From: Bolinopsis microptera
Lineage: Eukaryota; Ctenophora; Tentaculata; Lobata; Bolinopsidae
Direction of reading: 5' to 3'
Assembly: GCF_026151205.1 (NCBI RefSeq)
Contig: NC_087076.1
Location: 19,587,919-19,651,918 of the forward strand
Length of the DNA stretch: 64,000 bases
Made by a program: the position numbers and the translations under genes. Under the pieces are notes generated by a model. That model worked only from the letters and a program-made list of their open reading frames with translations, had not been told where the DNA came from and did no database searches. How positions within the stretch are numbered: the first letter of the stretch is position 1; each line of letters starts with the position of its first letter. Positions 11,310 to 23,064 of this stretch are shown here, piece after piece.

Positions 11310-11807
11310 GGCAATGCCAAATAGACAAACTGATATCTATTAGTAATATTGATACAGATAATGAAATAGCAGCTTGGTACAGAGTTTATTCTGGAACGTT
11401 TTGGGTCAGCCAAGTTACGCCCAGTTCAGTTAATGAATGAACTCTTTCATCAGTTACCGTAAAACCTGGGGAAAATGCGATCACGTGCGTAAAAACTGGA
11501 GAAAATGTGATCACGTGCATCGCAGTTCAATATGATCTTCACATGGAAACGGCTCCTTTAAGATCCTTGCATGGTTATACTTGTACTTTCAAGCAGTTTA
11601 TTTGATGAGGTAGAAGTCACGATCAACCTTTATCTTTACTCGAATACTCCAGCAATGTAGCCACGTTTAATTTACTGTTACGACGGAGACCCCTGAAGTA
11701 AATATGAAACTGAGCTGCGAGCACAAAATCTGTCGTACGTGAGTTGTTGTCATGACAACTTAAAATACTCAATTTATAGGTTATATCGCTAAATGCTATT
11801 CAAAACT
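11310..11807. other. Non-coding stretch with a short tandem repeat
   Basis: Around 11460-11525 a unit of about 35 bases containing GGAAAATGCGATCACGTGCG is repeated once with changes. Nothing else is recognised. Confidence 0.4.
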
Positions 11808-11860
11808 CTTTAACCAGCACATGATTGATTTGTGATGAATCAATCAGGCGCTGGTTAAAG
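11808..11860. repeat. 53-bp tight hairpin
   Basis: CTTTAACCAGC at the left pairs exactly with GCTGGTTAAAG at the right, and inside that TGATTGATT pairs with AATCAATCA around a loop of a few bases. The stem is about 21 bp with a short internal mismatch. It lies in non-coding DNA. It could encode a small structured RNA or be a cruciform-prone remnant of a transposon. Confidence 0.75.
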
Positions 11861-14800
11861 GGTATATTATCAAGCGATCACTACCAATCTAATGATTTTA
11901 AATAAGCGTTAATAGATGAATTGATGCGTTTAAATACTATACCAGCACCAGGGGTTAAACCTGACAACTTAGTAAATTGATCAAGTGGTTTCCATGATAG
12001 CTTATTTGTGTTAGGTGTGATGTCTATGAAGAGGACTAGATCGTATGATCGTACCTGGGCCTAAAGGCGTGGAAACCATTAGGGCATTAGGTGATACCAG
12101 TTAGCAAGAGTAGCTAGGGGTAGTCAAGGCAAATTAATGGGGTAGTATTCATCTTATAGAGTTATAGATGGATTGATCAGTATTCAGTAAACGCAGACGG
12201 CAGATCAGTGAACAGCAGTGCAAGTTACTGTTAGCCTACTGAATCTATTGTGCTCTTTCGAGCTCTACCGATACCTTTCAAGTGAGTTTCACCACTATTT
12301 GATATTAACTGGAGTATGAAAGTCATATTAGCAGTGCTAATATATATGTAGCACCCAATTTGAAGATTTTACTTCTCTCTCTGAGTTTTATTAAAACCTG
12401 GCAAGATTCTCATTAGATGGTTTCTGACAGAAATAAGTCGATTTAGAGTTGAAGACAATGTTCCTGAATTTGAAAACGTCAAACAACGTCCTCGCTGACA
12501 AACTAGGAGTACTATACCTTACCGAACTTCACACCTAAATGCATTTAAGCTTATTGCACAAAGTTAACTCTAATACTGGGGGATGGGGGATCCTGAAATC
12601 AGGCATTTAGATGGCGGTCGTGGCTATTTAATAACTCTAAACCTCGCACACGTGTCACAGTGGATGCTTTGGCTAATTATTGTCTAACCAGGTGCTAGTT
12701 TTTGAAAAGTGTTACGTCATGACTTGAATTTGAATGATACCAAGTACACAAATCTGATAGAACGTAAATAGGGCCAATGCAAGTAATGGTTGCGAAAAAA
12801 TAGCAGTGGGAGGTCACTAGTGCGGTTCCGCACCCACCGCATCTTATAATATGTTGCTTATGTCGTCTACAGGAGCTGACGGGAAGATACAGTCAAATTG
12901 GAGAGACAGTCCTATGTTTATACCTTTTACAGTAAGGAACGAAGGAAACGGGTCATATGCTTAATGCGTTTTTGACTTGAGACTTGAGAGGGTGAGTGCA
13001 TCAGGTTGTGATACTTAGGAAATTCACACGTCATTTACATTTAGTACTTTGGATCCTTTATGATAATTTTAAACGGAAAATCTCATGCTTATTGGTTTTA
13101 ATCTCGTTTAAGTTGTCGGTATTTCTCTTCTATTGGCCCGATTTTTGTCGAGGTAGGGGAAAGTGCACGTTGTGAAATCTGATCGACACAAAGAGGGAAA
13201 TCTATCAGCGTAACATTTGCGTCACACTAGAACAAGGAATACATTATATAATATTTATACCAACAATAGACGCGCATTGAACTTAAGCTGGACAGGCTTC
13301 AGAATTTTCAGGTTTTGTGTGTAGTTAGTTATATTGTGCTATATTAGACATTTTTGGTATACAACTTAGGTTATGATCTCAACATGTTGTGCAAATTGAC
13401 TGTTCTATTGGACACTTTTTGTGTAATATTGGTGATGTTGTCTTTGTGGTGAAAACACCCCCCCCTCCCTTCCGTATGTAAATTAAATAACTCTTTTAGG
13501 TCAAAGATCGGTCCCAGATTATGTGGTATTGTGTAGTGTCGGTGTCACGATTAATCAGCTTTTTCCTTTAGATCACCGGTCCAGAACACCCCGGACTGCT
13601 GATTAGCATATCACGTGACGTACGTTTAGGTCACGTGATTTGCAACAAAAGGGTTTTGAGTCACGAGACCACAGAAACGGGACTCGCGGCAGTGAGAACA
13701 GGTGCAAACACTGTATTGCGGCTGAGCAAGAAACCGTTGTATGACGTTCAGTACTTGATTTCCAGGAAACAGAATGAGCGTTTCTGCCTTTGAAAAGCAT
13801 GGTCATTGCTGTACCCCAAAAGGTCACATTCCAGGAAATATTGCGGAAAGTGAGAAATGAGAACGTAATGACTGTTTCTGAAGAATTTATTCAGCCATTT
13901 CAAATGCTTCAACATTAAGTTCAATACATTATTAGAAAGAAATGTACCTATAACAATGTATAATAATTACAATCTTATTTATTTATATGTATGTGCAACG
14001 ACCTCGCCGCTCAGGCCCACCTGTCCCCAGCGCATTTGTCCCACAAAATAATTTCAAACAAGCTTAGTTCGAATTAGACGTGGACTGCAACGATAATTAT
14101 ACTCGAAATTAGTGTCTTTGAAAAACAGATTAAGGTTATTACCAGGTTTCTAATTATAGGGTTCATTTACCATGTTCGTGAAACTTTCATGTGGACATTG
14201 GGGAGAAGCTTAATCATTGTTTCTATAATTGACATTTAACCCTAAAATATAGGGGTAAAACTGTAGGGTATAGTTGGAGTAAACTCACTTTTACATCTGA
14301 GATGAGAGATGGGCCGGGGGGGGGGGGGGGGTGAAGGGGGGGTGGTTAGGTTGGAGGTAACTCACTTTTATATCTGAGCTTGAGAAGATTGGTCCGTTTA
14401 AAAGCTCTGACGGAGCAAGATAAAGGTTCTGCGATCTCCGCGTGAGTACTTTATTTATCGGTAAAAAGAAGTCGTGTTATACGATATCCAACTGTCTGCA
14501 CTTCTCCGTCCCTGCAGGGTTAGACAGCTCTGAAAAGGAATGTTTAAGTAAGTGAATGTTTAAGTAAGTAACACAGGTTATCATTATAATAAATTTAATA
14601 TTTATATAACATGCAGACGTGTAACTGATTAATGTTTCATTGCGTTTATATCAAGCATCAAATCTGTATGTACAATTTTGGCCCAATGAAACAGTTAGGT
14701 CTTGAATGGTTTGAGGTTTAATCAAATCTCACGACGACCACAATATATAATTAATTTAACATAGTTTACTGGTAAAGAATATTTTAACTTAATAATTTTT

Positions 14801-15160
14801 TATAATAAGAACCTTAAAGCCGAAATCCGAGCATGCCGCATTCCATCCCCGAGGGTACCCCGATGTGAACTAATCGTGATGTGCCCCATCATTAACTCTG
14901 GACAATCCGGAGCCACCATGTCTGTCCTCTCGCGTTGCTACCTGTAGCTCAGTTACACACGACTCCGTGTACTCAAATACCATCCATAGGATAGTACTGG
15001 TAATTCCAACTCTCGCTCTGTAAAATTTAGGGTAATTGGTTAATTGGGCAATTGCGTCGTTAGTGGTTATCTTAGCTTATTATTTGTAAACAATTGTATA
15101 GTACTGGGTGTTAGGTTCATCGCAATTACCATGTTTAAAGAGAGTCTATACAGGAGAGAG
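11861..15160. other. 3.3-kb non-coding stretch
   Basis: No gene is supported. A pure run of 16 G lies at 14316-14331, and C-rich patches occur near 13447. Several short open frames here have no domain-like composition. Confidence 0.4.
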
Positions 15161-15345
15161 TAGAGAGAGAGAGAGAGAGAGAGACGAGAGAGAGATGAGA
15201 GTGAGAGAGATGAGAGTAGAGAGAGAGAGAGATGATGAGAGAAGAGAGAAGAGGAGAGAGAGACGAGAAGAGATGAGAGAGAGGGAGAGATAGTGAGAGA
15301 GTGAAAGAGAGAGAGAGAAAGATGAGAGAGAGAGAGAGAAAATGT
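15161..15345. repeat. (GA)n microsatellite
   Basis: About 185 bases of imperfect GA repeats, with GAT, GTGA and GAA interruptions. The Arg-Glu-rich frame through it is a by-product. Confidence 0.95.
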
Positions 15346-15576
15346 GTACTAGATGTAAATAAAGTGACTATTAATCTTTATAATGACACTTGATTTACCA
15401 TCATCATATTAACACCGAGGAAGCTAGAGCGGGCTATCCTGTACCCTTTACTAATAAAGGTAGATACAAGTTGTGGTACTTATATTTTAGTAAAATTGTT
15501 CTCGACATTATAGCTCTGTGTTAACCATGCATGAGCATCTCTCTGCAGAATGATATTGTGTACAGTGCAGTTGTTC

Positions 15577-15645
15577 TGTATATTGTTTATTTATGGTGTA
15601 CACTGTATACAGTGTGCACCATTAAACATAATATACAATATACAG
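15577..15645. repeat. AT-rich hairpin of about 69 bp
   Basis: CTGTATATTGTTTATTTATGG followed by TGTACACTGT pairs with ACAGTGTGCACCATTAAACA followed by TAATATACAATATACAG, with a few mismatches. It resembles the inverted TGTACAGTG motifs seen near 450-530 and 8311-8449, so these could be related small foldback elements. Confidence 0.65.
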
Positions 15646-16138
15646 GGTAACACAATGTACATGATTAGTTATGTATTTAAACTCCAGTAAGCCATGTCTT
15701 CTACTTATTAACTCTACAGACAAAATTTTTGGCAATCATATGCATGCTGATTTTCGTGAAACGGTAGTAACGACTATTGCGTCTTTGCCCTAATAAGCTA
15801 ATACAGTCGTACCATGATGAGAAAAGGAAGATTTCCGGTGGGATATTAGCTCACATATTTAGGAAACGCCCCCCCCCACCCCCCCCCCCCCCCCCCCCAT
15901 TCACATGTAGTTTCGTGAGGATACAATCGTGTTGTGCAGATTATTGTCCTGACAAAACAGTTTGTAGAGAAATGTCTATTAATATAACTCTATCCCTACT
16001 TAGAAGGACCACAGTTATCTTTATCTTCAAAAGTGGAACAATTACTTTCCGACTCCAATTAAGTCTCTTAACCAAGATTCATCTATCCAACACACAAAAT
16101 GTCTTGTCCTGCTGTAACATTACTGCTACGCTCTCTGT
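15646..16138. other. Non-coding stretch with C tract
   Basis: It includes a C-rich run of about 29 bases with one A at 15870-15899. No gene is supported. Confidence 0.4.
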
Positions 16139-16185
16139 CTGTATGTGTGTGTGTGTGTGTTCTGTGTGTGTGTGTGTGTGTGTGG

Positions 16186-16216
<31 letters not shown>

Positions 16217-16268
16217 ATACGGGTCGTGGTGTGTGTGTGTGTGTGTCGGTTGTGTGTGTGTGTGTGTG

Positions 16269-16315
<47 letters not shown>

Positions 16316-16355
16316 GTGTGATGTGTGTGTGTGTTGTGTGTGTGTGTGTGTGGTG

Positions 16356-16388
<33 letters not shown>

Positions 16389-16409
16389 TGTGTGTGTGTG
16401 TGTGTGTGG
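16139..16409. repeat. (TG)n microsatellite
   Basis: About 270 bases of TG repeats broken by short interruptions such as TATGATACGGGTCGTGG near 16213. Cys-Val frames on one strand and Thr-His frames on the other are artefacts of the repeat. Confidence 0.97.
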
Positions 16410-17232
16410 TTTCAAAATGCTAAATTAGCAAAAATACGAGCATGTGTGTGCTTTTTTAATAACTTCAATACTGGTCCAGTTTATCGTCGTAAGCTCATCT
16501 TTAAAATAAAGCAAATTAAGATCTTAATTTGATTGTCATTGAAAATTTGACATTATGTGTAGTAAAACAAAATAAACATAATTACTTATCTGGCCTTGTA
16601 TGTAGTATGTGAAAAATGCTAACATGACTTATTCATGTTTAATAATAAATGTAATGTTACATCCCTCCAAACACACCAAAATAGGGATTTAACACACAGG
16701 CCAAGCTCGTCATACATAATACATAATAAGTCCTTCTTCACCCACGGGACTATTCCAATTGAATCTCGTGTCCGTGATGAGTAATAAAAACGTCACTGTG
16801 AGTAATAAAATTACATGCAGGAAGTACATTCTGCAGATACGCTCTATTACCAGATTACTCTGGTGTCATTAGTAGGCACGGTAAGCGTATAATACACACG
16901 TGTACTACACAGATGTAAATGTACTGCGACACAATGGGACTATATTTACAGTGTAAGTACTGTATAGTTAATTATACACGTGTGTGTTGGTGTGAGGTGG
17001 TTTCCCTGTTGTTGTGTTAAGTGAGGGTGAAATATTGTCCGGTGGCTAGTTAGGACTAAGATTACTCACGTGATACTTAAGGAGATCAAGGTGATAATCA
17101 GTGAAATTAGTTGATTAATCAAAGAAATTGAAAGAATTTCGGTAAAAGCTGGGACGTAATAACACATATTAAGTATTAACTAAAGCCCTTTAGCCTGTTA
17201 AGATGATACAATTTAAGCAGATAGTTGCTTAC
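16410..17232. other. Non-coding stretch
   Basis: AT-rich, with no supported gene, RNA or repeat. Confidence 0.4.
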
Positions 17233-17623
17233 CTGGAGTAACTAGCTGTGAGTCCAAAAAGTATGTGCTGGCACAAAAAATATCCACAGATGAGGGATAA
17301 AGGCAGAAATAAAATAGTCTGAACCAAAAAACGTTTGCTTCCCATTAAAACAAACGCTTGCATCTGAAAGAAGACTCGTATAATTATTCATGTTAATAAT
17401 TAAATAAAATAAAATAATTATGAAATAACGTTTGGTAGAGTTACCAATAACGAAGTCTGTACACTGAAAAACTTACGCAATTCTTGTCTTATTTGATGCT
17501 TCAACAAAGATGCGCTCAAGAACCATCCAACAGGGCCAAAGAAACTCAGTCTGAAGTATAGAGCCAAATCCAGGGCAATGACATAGAGCCACATCCTAGG
17601 AACTTCAGGCTTTCCGGAAGTCC
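17233..17623 (-). CDS. Possible two exons of an unknown membrane protein
   Basis: On the minus strand a 147-base exon (17623-17477) lies between a good acceptor (TTTATTTCCAAG) and a consensus donor (GTAAGT). It encodes 49 residues with one strongly hydrophobic stretch containing WLYVIALDLALYF and FFGPVGWFLSASLL. A second candidate exon (17318-17233) follows an acceptor ending TTTTTTGGTTCAG and is followed by GTAAGC. Joined in phase 1 it reads hydrophobically to a TAG 15 bases before that donor, so it may be the last exon. I do not recognise the family, and no upstream exon was found. The splice signals are the main evidence, so this remains tentative. Confidence 0.3.
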
Positions 17624-18659
17624 CTTGGAAATAAAAATTATAATAATTCCACTTTTTGGCTAAAAAAGTTAAACTTCTGAAATTCAAAAATTTCAGTTTA
17701 TAATGACAGTTTTGGTGATTAGAGACAAAACTAAACTAATAATATAATGGGCCTAGATCTTATGTTAAAGAAATGAAGATATAGATTAATAAATGTTTTA
17801 ACCCTTTTTGGAGAGACTCCAGCGAGCTTAGGACGTTTCACGGAGAGGGTTTTTTGAAGCCTTGGCAGAATCAGAGATTCTGACTGGCCAAGTCGTTCTT
17901 CTGTACTTCTTGCTTGTTTAATTTACAAGACAATTCCGCATAAAACACTGATAATAATTGTATATTTGTTTAAGCAAGAAACGCAGTTGTATAATACCCA
18001 CTACCTAGAGTGGACATTTAAGCCAAAAGATCATGAGAATTGCACGGAAAATATTAAATTAGCCTTCAGGAGATGACTAAGGGTTGTTATTGAATTTCCT
18101 CATATAAGATTATAAATTAAATAAAACAAATTCAAATGTTTAATTACTATGCTTCGACATTTAAAAAATACTCATTTACAGCCTGGTATAGAAAACAATA
18201 TTATTGCAGCTTATTAAATTTAATCTCAACTAAAACAGCTTGATATCAAGATTCCTCACTTTTTTTTTATTGAAATCTTTCAACATCAATACAGTTTTAA
18301 ATAATTACATCACTACAATCTATTACAGTTATTGAGGACCCTAGTGGGAATTAACACCTCAAATCAAATGTAGCAACAATTAAGGTTGTATGGCGATGTA
18401 AAGGTTGTTGCATGATAGTTTATTAATGACATCTTAAAGACTATCCAGGACATCGTGTTTAAGAGCTGTTAACTTCCATCTATACCTATACCCATCTCTA
18501 CCTTATAGATTATCTGGACACACTATTCAATCTTCTGAATTGCTGCAAAAGGTACTGTAATCAACAACCTAAATACTATAAACTGTAAGCACGGTTATAG
18601 ACTCTATCCGAATTTCTTTGCATTATTGTGTTTATTTGAACTATTATGTCCGGGGTATC
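17624..18659. other. Non-coding stretch
   Basis: AT-rich, with no supported feature. If the exons at 17233-17623 are real, upstream exons or an intron would fall here. Confidence 0.35.
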
Positions 18660-20800
18660 CCAATCAGAAATTACAGCCTTCGTGACAGAACCTTAACAGT
18701 TGCAAAGCAAAATTGTTCTACCTGTGTCTCACTATGTCCTTGAAAACGACAATTTGAGGAGACAACATGGCTGTATAACCAAACTTACCCAAGGCCTCAG
18801 GCTTGGACAAAATTGCGGTATCCATTTCTCTTGCTGGGACAGTGTTCTTATCTCTGAACATGGATCAGAAACTCAAACACTGTGAAGTTAGCCGTGTGAC
18901 TGAAACTTAATAGCAACCCATCTCTAGTGAATTCTTCTGATGTTACAACAATCTTCAACCAGTTGTTCAACGTTGTGGTACGGTAGTCCATCAATCCATT
19001 TCTGATTGAAGGGGGGGGTTTTGTTTTGTTTTCCGTGGATGTGTATTCAGGTTTTGTTGATTACTCTCAAGTTGGATATGGAAAACTCAATACACACAAA
19101 AACGTTTCTGAAAATAGGACTGTAGCATTTACTTGGGGATTTCCCATTATGCATACAATGGGAGGCTTCCATAACACCTAAGGCCGTTAATGACAATCCC
19201 TTATTAAAGTATATTTTAGAATCGTTTACGTCCCAGCTCCCAAGTCTGAAATTTAACAGGCGCATGATCTACTAAGTATTGAAAATGGCAAGCAAGGACT
19301 TACCATTCCCATCTCAGATTATGAGAGGTCCATATACCAGGCTTCCCTGATTTCCACAGATTCGTTAGGGAGCAACCAAGAGTCTCAGTTGTAGGTTAAA
19401 GCAAGTCAACATTGCCAAGCTTACTCTCTCCCAAGGCGACATAATGGATTATGAACCAGAAATCTCCAGACAGCTTTGAACAGCCTTTTTCAGGACCATT
19501 TACTGATGACATGAGGATTAGATTACTCTGCGGGCCAGATTGATGGCAGTGCAACTTGTCTGCTCCAACCAGAACTCAAGATAGCCTTTCGTTACTGTAA
19601 GAGAAAAACTGAAACCCAATAAGGAATCATCACCCAAACAAACCACTCATATGAGCACCATAACCCCCTGCGTCTGTCAAAGCAAATCCCCTGCTGTGTA
19701 TGATTAGTCAAGCATGTTCTCCAGTGTGATGGATACCAAAACTATCCTTGTCATCAGAAGCACATGTAATTTCTCACTATCCTGGTGGCAGTGCAACGGT
19801 ATCAATGAACGCTTCCACTCAGATGAAAGAAAGAGGACAATTGATGCGAAATAATGTGAAGACCATCGTTACTCATGTGTGGAACTATGATGTGGACTTA
19901 CATATAGTGGAGTCCTCGACCATGAGGAATAGATTAATGTCACCCGATGAGTTCACAGGAAACAGCAAAGGAGCCCGTGATTACACCAATCGCTCTAATG
20001 CTAATCTGATCCAGTCACTTGACTCGTGGGCTCCTGCTGCAAGAAAATTAAGATCATAAACATTTTACCCAGAGAAAGTTTGCTAGAAATAAAGTGATAA
20101 ATGAATCAATATCTTTTATCTAAGATTCTTCCAAATACTCGTGTGTGAGCTTTATACCACAGAGAACAATCGATTTTTGTTTAGTGATAGATCTGGATTT
20201 AGGAAATCATCTTGTTTTAGTAGATTTGGGAAGACAATGTTGCATCTAAACAGCGATGGTATCTTTAAACTAGCAAAGCACATTCAAGTACCAGCTCACA
20301 TGAAATCGGCATGACATTTCCACTCTGAATATTTATTTTGATTTTCAAGTTTAAAACTTTTCTATTGAAAATATTTACAGCGCGGATAATTTTCACTGAT
20401 TTTAGTTTAATCAGACAACGACTTACACGTTTTGTTGAATGACAAATATTCACAAACTCAGCTGTCAAAATTTCATTAACCTTTGCATGGTCACTGCTAA
20501 CATTTCAGGTGGTCTTCCTAAATTAAGCTAAAAGTAATGAACTTAACTCAACTCATTCGAGTTCATAGCTAGACTTCTTTCTATTGCGATGAATCTTAAT
20601 GATACTATTGACACAGGGACACCATAATTATTCTTCCTCCTTAAATCATGCGATGCGAAGGCCAAACAGTTCAGGGGTGGTTGTGCTTAATGATAACAAA
20701 AAATAGCTTACACAGATTAGTTATGGATTAGTAAGCTTGATAAACATTGAAGGCATTATGGGGTGAAGCGTAAGAATAGAGCAAGGATCAATGTTTGCTG
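18660..20800. other. Decayed, formerly coding-looking sequence
   Basis: Base composition is more balanced than in neighbouring DNA and several medium frames are broken by stops, notably one of 103 codons at 19748-20059. The codon pattern suggests an old transposon gene. I find no motif that names it. It directly precedes a dead reverse transcriptase on the same strand. Confidence 0.3.
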
Positions 20801-23060
20801 CTTCTATCCGCTCTGGAAATTATTGCAGTGTTGCTAACTTTATTGAGTACATTCTTTTTCGAATGAAAAAAAATTTGAACGGAAAATGGTTATATGGAAT
20901 TGTGGGATACTAAAACTTGACCAGAATTAATATCTCATCCACCCAGTACAAAAAAATTAGATATGACCTTGAGATGTTTACAATCTAGTTCAAACCATTC
21001 AGGATAACTAGAGTCGCTAAAACGTGGAGGACAATTTTTACCCAGACTACTATTTGATGTAATATTCACTAACTGTTATGCAGATTTAGTTCAATCTTCT
21101 GTTCTTGATGAACGTATTGGGGATCATCAGCTATTATGTGTGAGATAGATTGTAAAAGTACCTTAGCTCCTAAATTGAAAGGTTGAAATTAGAATCATTG
21201 TAAAAATGTAAATGTTAAACAATTCTTAGACTATCTAAGAATACAGATACCTGTTCTGATTACAGTCCACTATTGGCAAGTACAGATGTTGAGCTATCAC
21301 TGCTGGCCTTTGTCATCATATTGAAACGGCATATGCAACCTTCTTCCCTGCAATGACCTAGAAAGCATGAAAGTTCATACATAAACCTTCTAATGAAACT
21401 TTTAAATGCCATTAATCATACACATTTTCTTCTAAAGAATTGCCCGTTAACATGAAGGATAAGAGAAGACAATGAAATTGCAAATAACTGTGGTTATTAT
21501 GTAGCAAAATGTATAAAGTGGTAATGAGGCCTGGTTTGCTACAAGATTCAGAGAAAATATTAGACAATAAATTAGCTAAAAACCTGCAAAAAAGGCTAAT
21601 GTAATCGATGATCTTTCAAGTTAAAAGTGCCAAGAAAGGCTCTTAAAGGGGTATGGAAAAACTATCAAAATGCATCATAATATGACCACTGGTAAAACTA
21701 ATTGTCAAAACTATCAAGAGAATTGATCCTGTGCTATTTAACTTTCATTTTGCAAATGTTGGATCAACGATTACAAATCAGGCCCCCAATATTGAAAGAG
21801 TTAATTTTACTGATTTTTTACCTCCTAGAATTCTAAAAACATCTCATTGATTAGATTCAAGAATAAATGAAACTGATATCCTAATGTATGTCGAAACGCT
21901 CAAGCAATGGACAAGGCCTTCATATGACGATGTGCCGCTATTTTACTTAAGCATGCTTTCCACACATAGTTGAGCCCACTGGACCCATATTGTCAATTTG
22001 AGCCTTAATACAGGGGTTGTACCAACCCTTTGTAAAAAGCTAGAGTAACTCCCATCCCATAAGGCAGGAATAGAAAGATGATCCTAATAATTACAGGCCA
22101 ATATCCATCCTTCCACTTGTAGGAAACTTATAGAATACTTTGTCGGCAAGCAACTCACTGATTACATGGGAAAGAGAACAAACTTTTCATCCGGCATCAA
22201 TATGGCTTTTCGAAAAATCCACTCCACAATTAATTTTTGATGTAGATCTGAATGGGACGAATATTATGATGAGTAAAATCTAAGTCTATAAACAGGAATC
22301 ATCTTTCTTGATCTTTAAGAACGGCCTTTGGACACAGTGAATCATGAAAATATGCTTCAAAAACCAAAAACAGGCATATATGAATGGTGGCCATTGCTTT
22401 AAACTGGTTTAAGAACTTCTTATCTTGTAGATATCAATGCACTAGGATCAATGGCAAATAAGTTCATTTTAGAAGTTCTGATGGGTGTACAACAAGGAAG
22501 CATCATTGGGCCTATTAATGATTTAGTTTCTTCATAAAGACTCATTTATTCCTGTATCATCTAAGCCCTCCTTTCTATTTGCAGTGATGGTGCACTTTCT
22601 TTGATCAACCTTGGCAGAAGCACATTTATAAACTTGAAAAATTAGACTTATGACCATCTTTTAAATGGATCAGTGTAAATAAAATATCACTCAATCGAAA
22701 AGGAAGACTTAATTCCTATTGTTTGATTCTGTGATCATCATGATGATTTAACCATTGAATGTAATGAGGTAACTTTCACAATCATGGAGTGCAAAGAGAC
22801 AAAATATCTTGGCCTCATTCTAATAGTAAATTAAACTTCTAAAGCCATGTAGATTTATATATTCGAAGGTCATGAAGACGAATTGGTGCCAGTATAGAAG
22901 TATGCACTGCTACCTTAAATTTAGGGAAAATGTTTTGCCAATGCAATTATGTTGCCACAATTCGTATATTTAGGACAGATCTATAGTAGAGCTGGGCAAG
23001 ACAAAACTTGCAGAAACTGACACTCTGTACAAAAAGGTAGCCAAATAGCTCTCAACGTTC
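20800..23060 (+). pseudogene. Heavily decayed non-LTR reverse transcriptase
   Basis: Across shifting frames one can still read the RT landmarks in order: a block like NYRPISILPL near 22090-22125, FLDL-AFDTVNH near 22306-22345, and GVQQGSIIGP near 22484-22515. These match the RT domain of CR1/L2/Jockey-type elements. Stops and frameshifts are frequent, and the YADD box is not readable with confidence. The limits are approximate. It appears to run into the left arm of the large inverted repeat at 23065. Confidence 0.7.
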
Positions 23061-23064
23061 ACAA

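Noticed and set aside
15108-15293. Arg-Glu-rich frame
   Set aside because: GA microsatellite translation.
16083-16428. Cys-Val and Thr-His frames
   Set aside because: Translations of a TG microsatellite.
19748-20059. 103-codon frame
   Set aside because: Possibly an old transposon relic, but no motif supports naming a gene.
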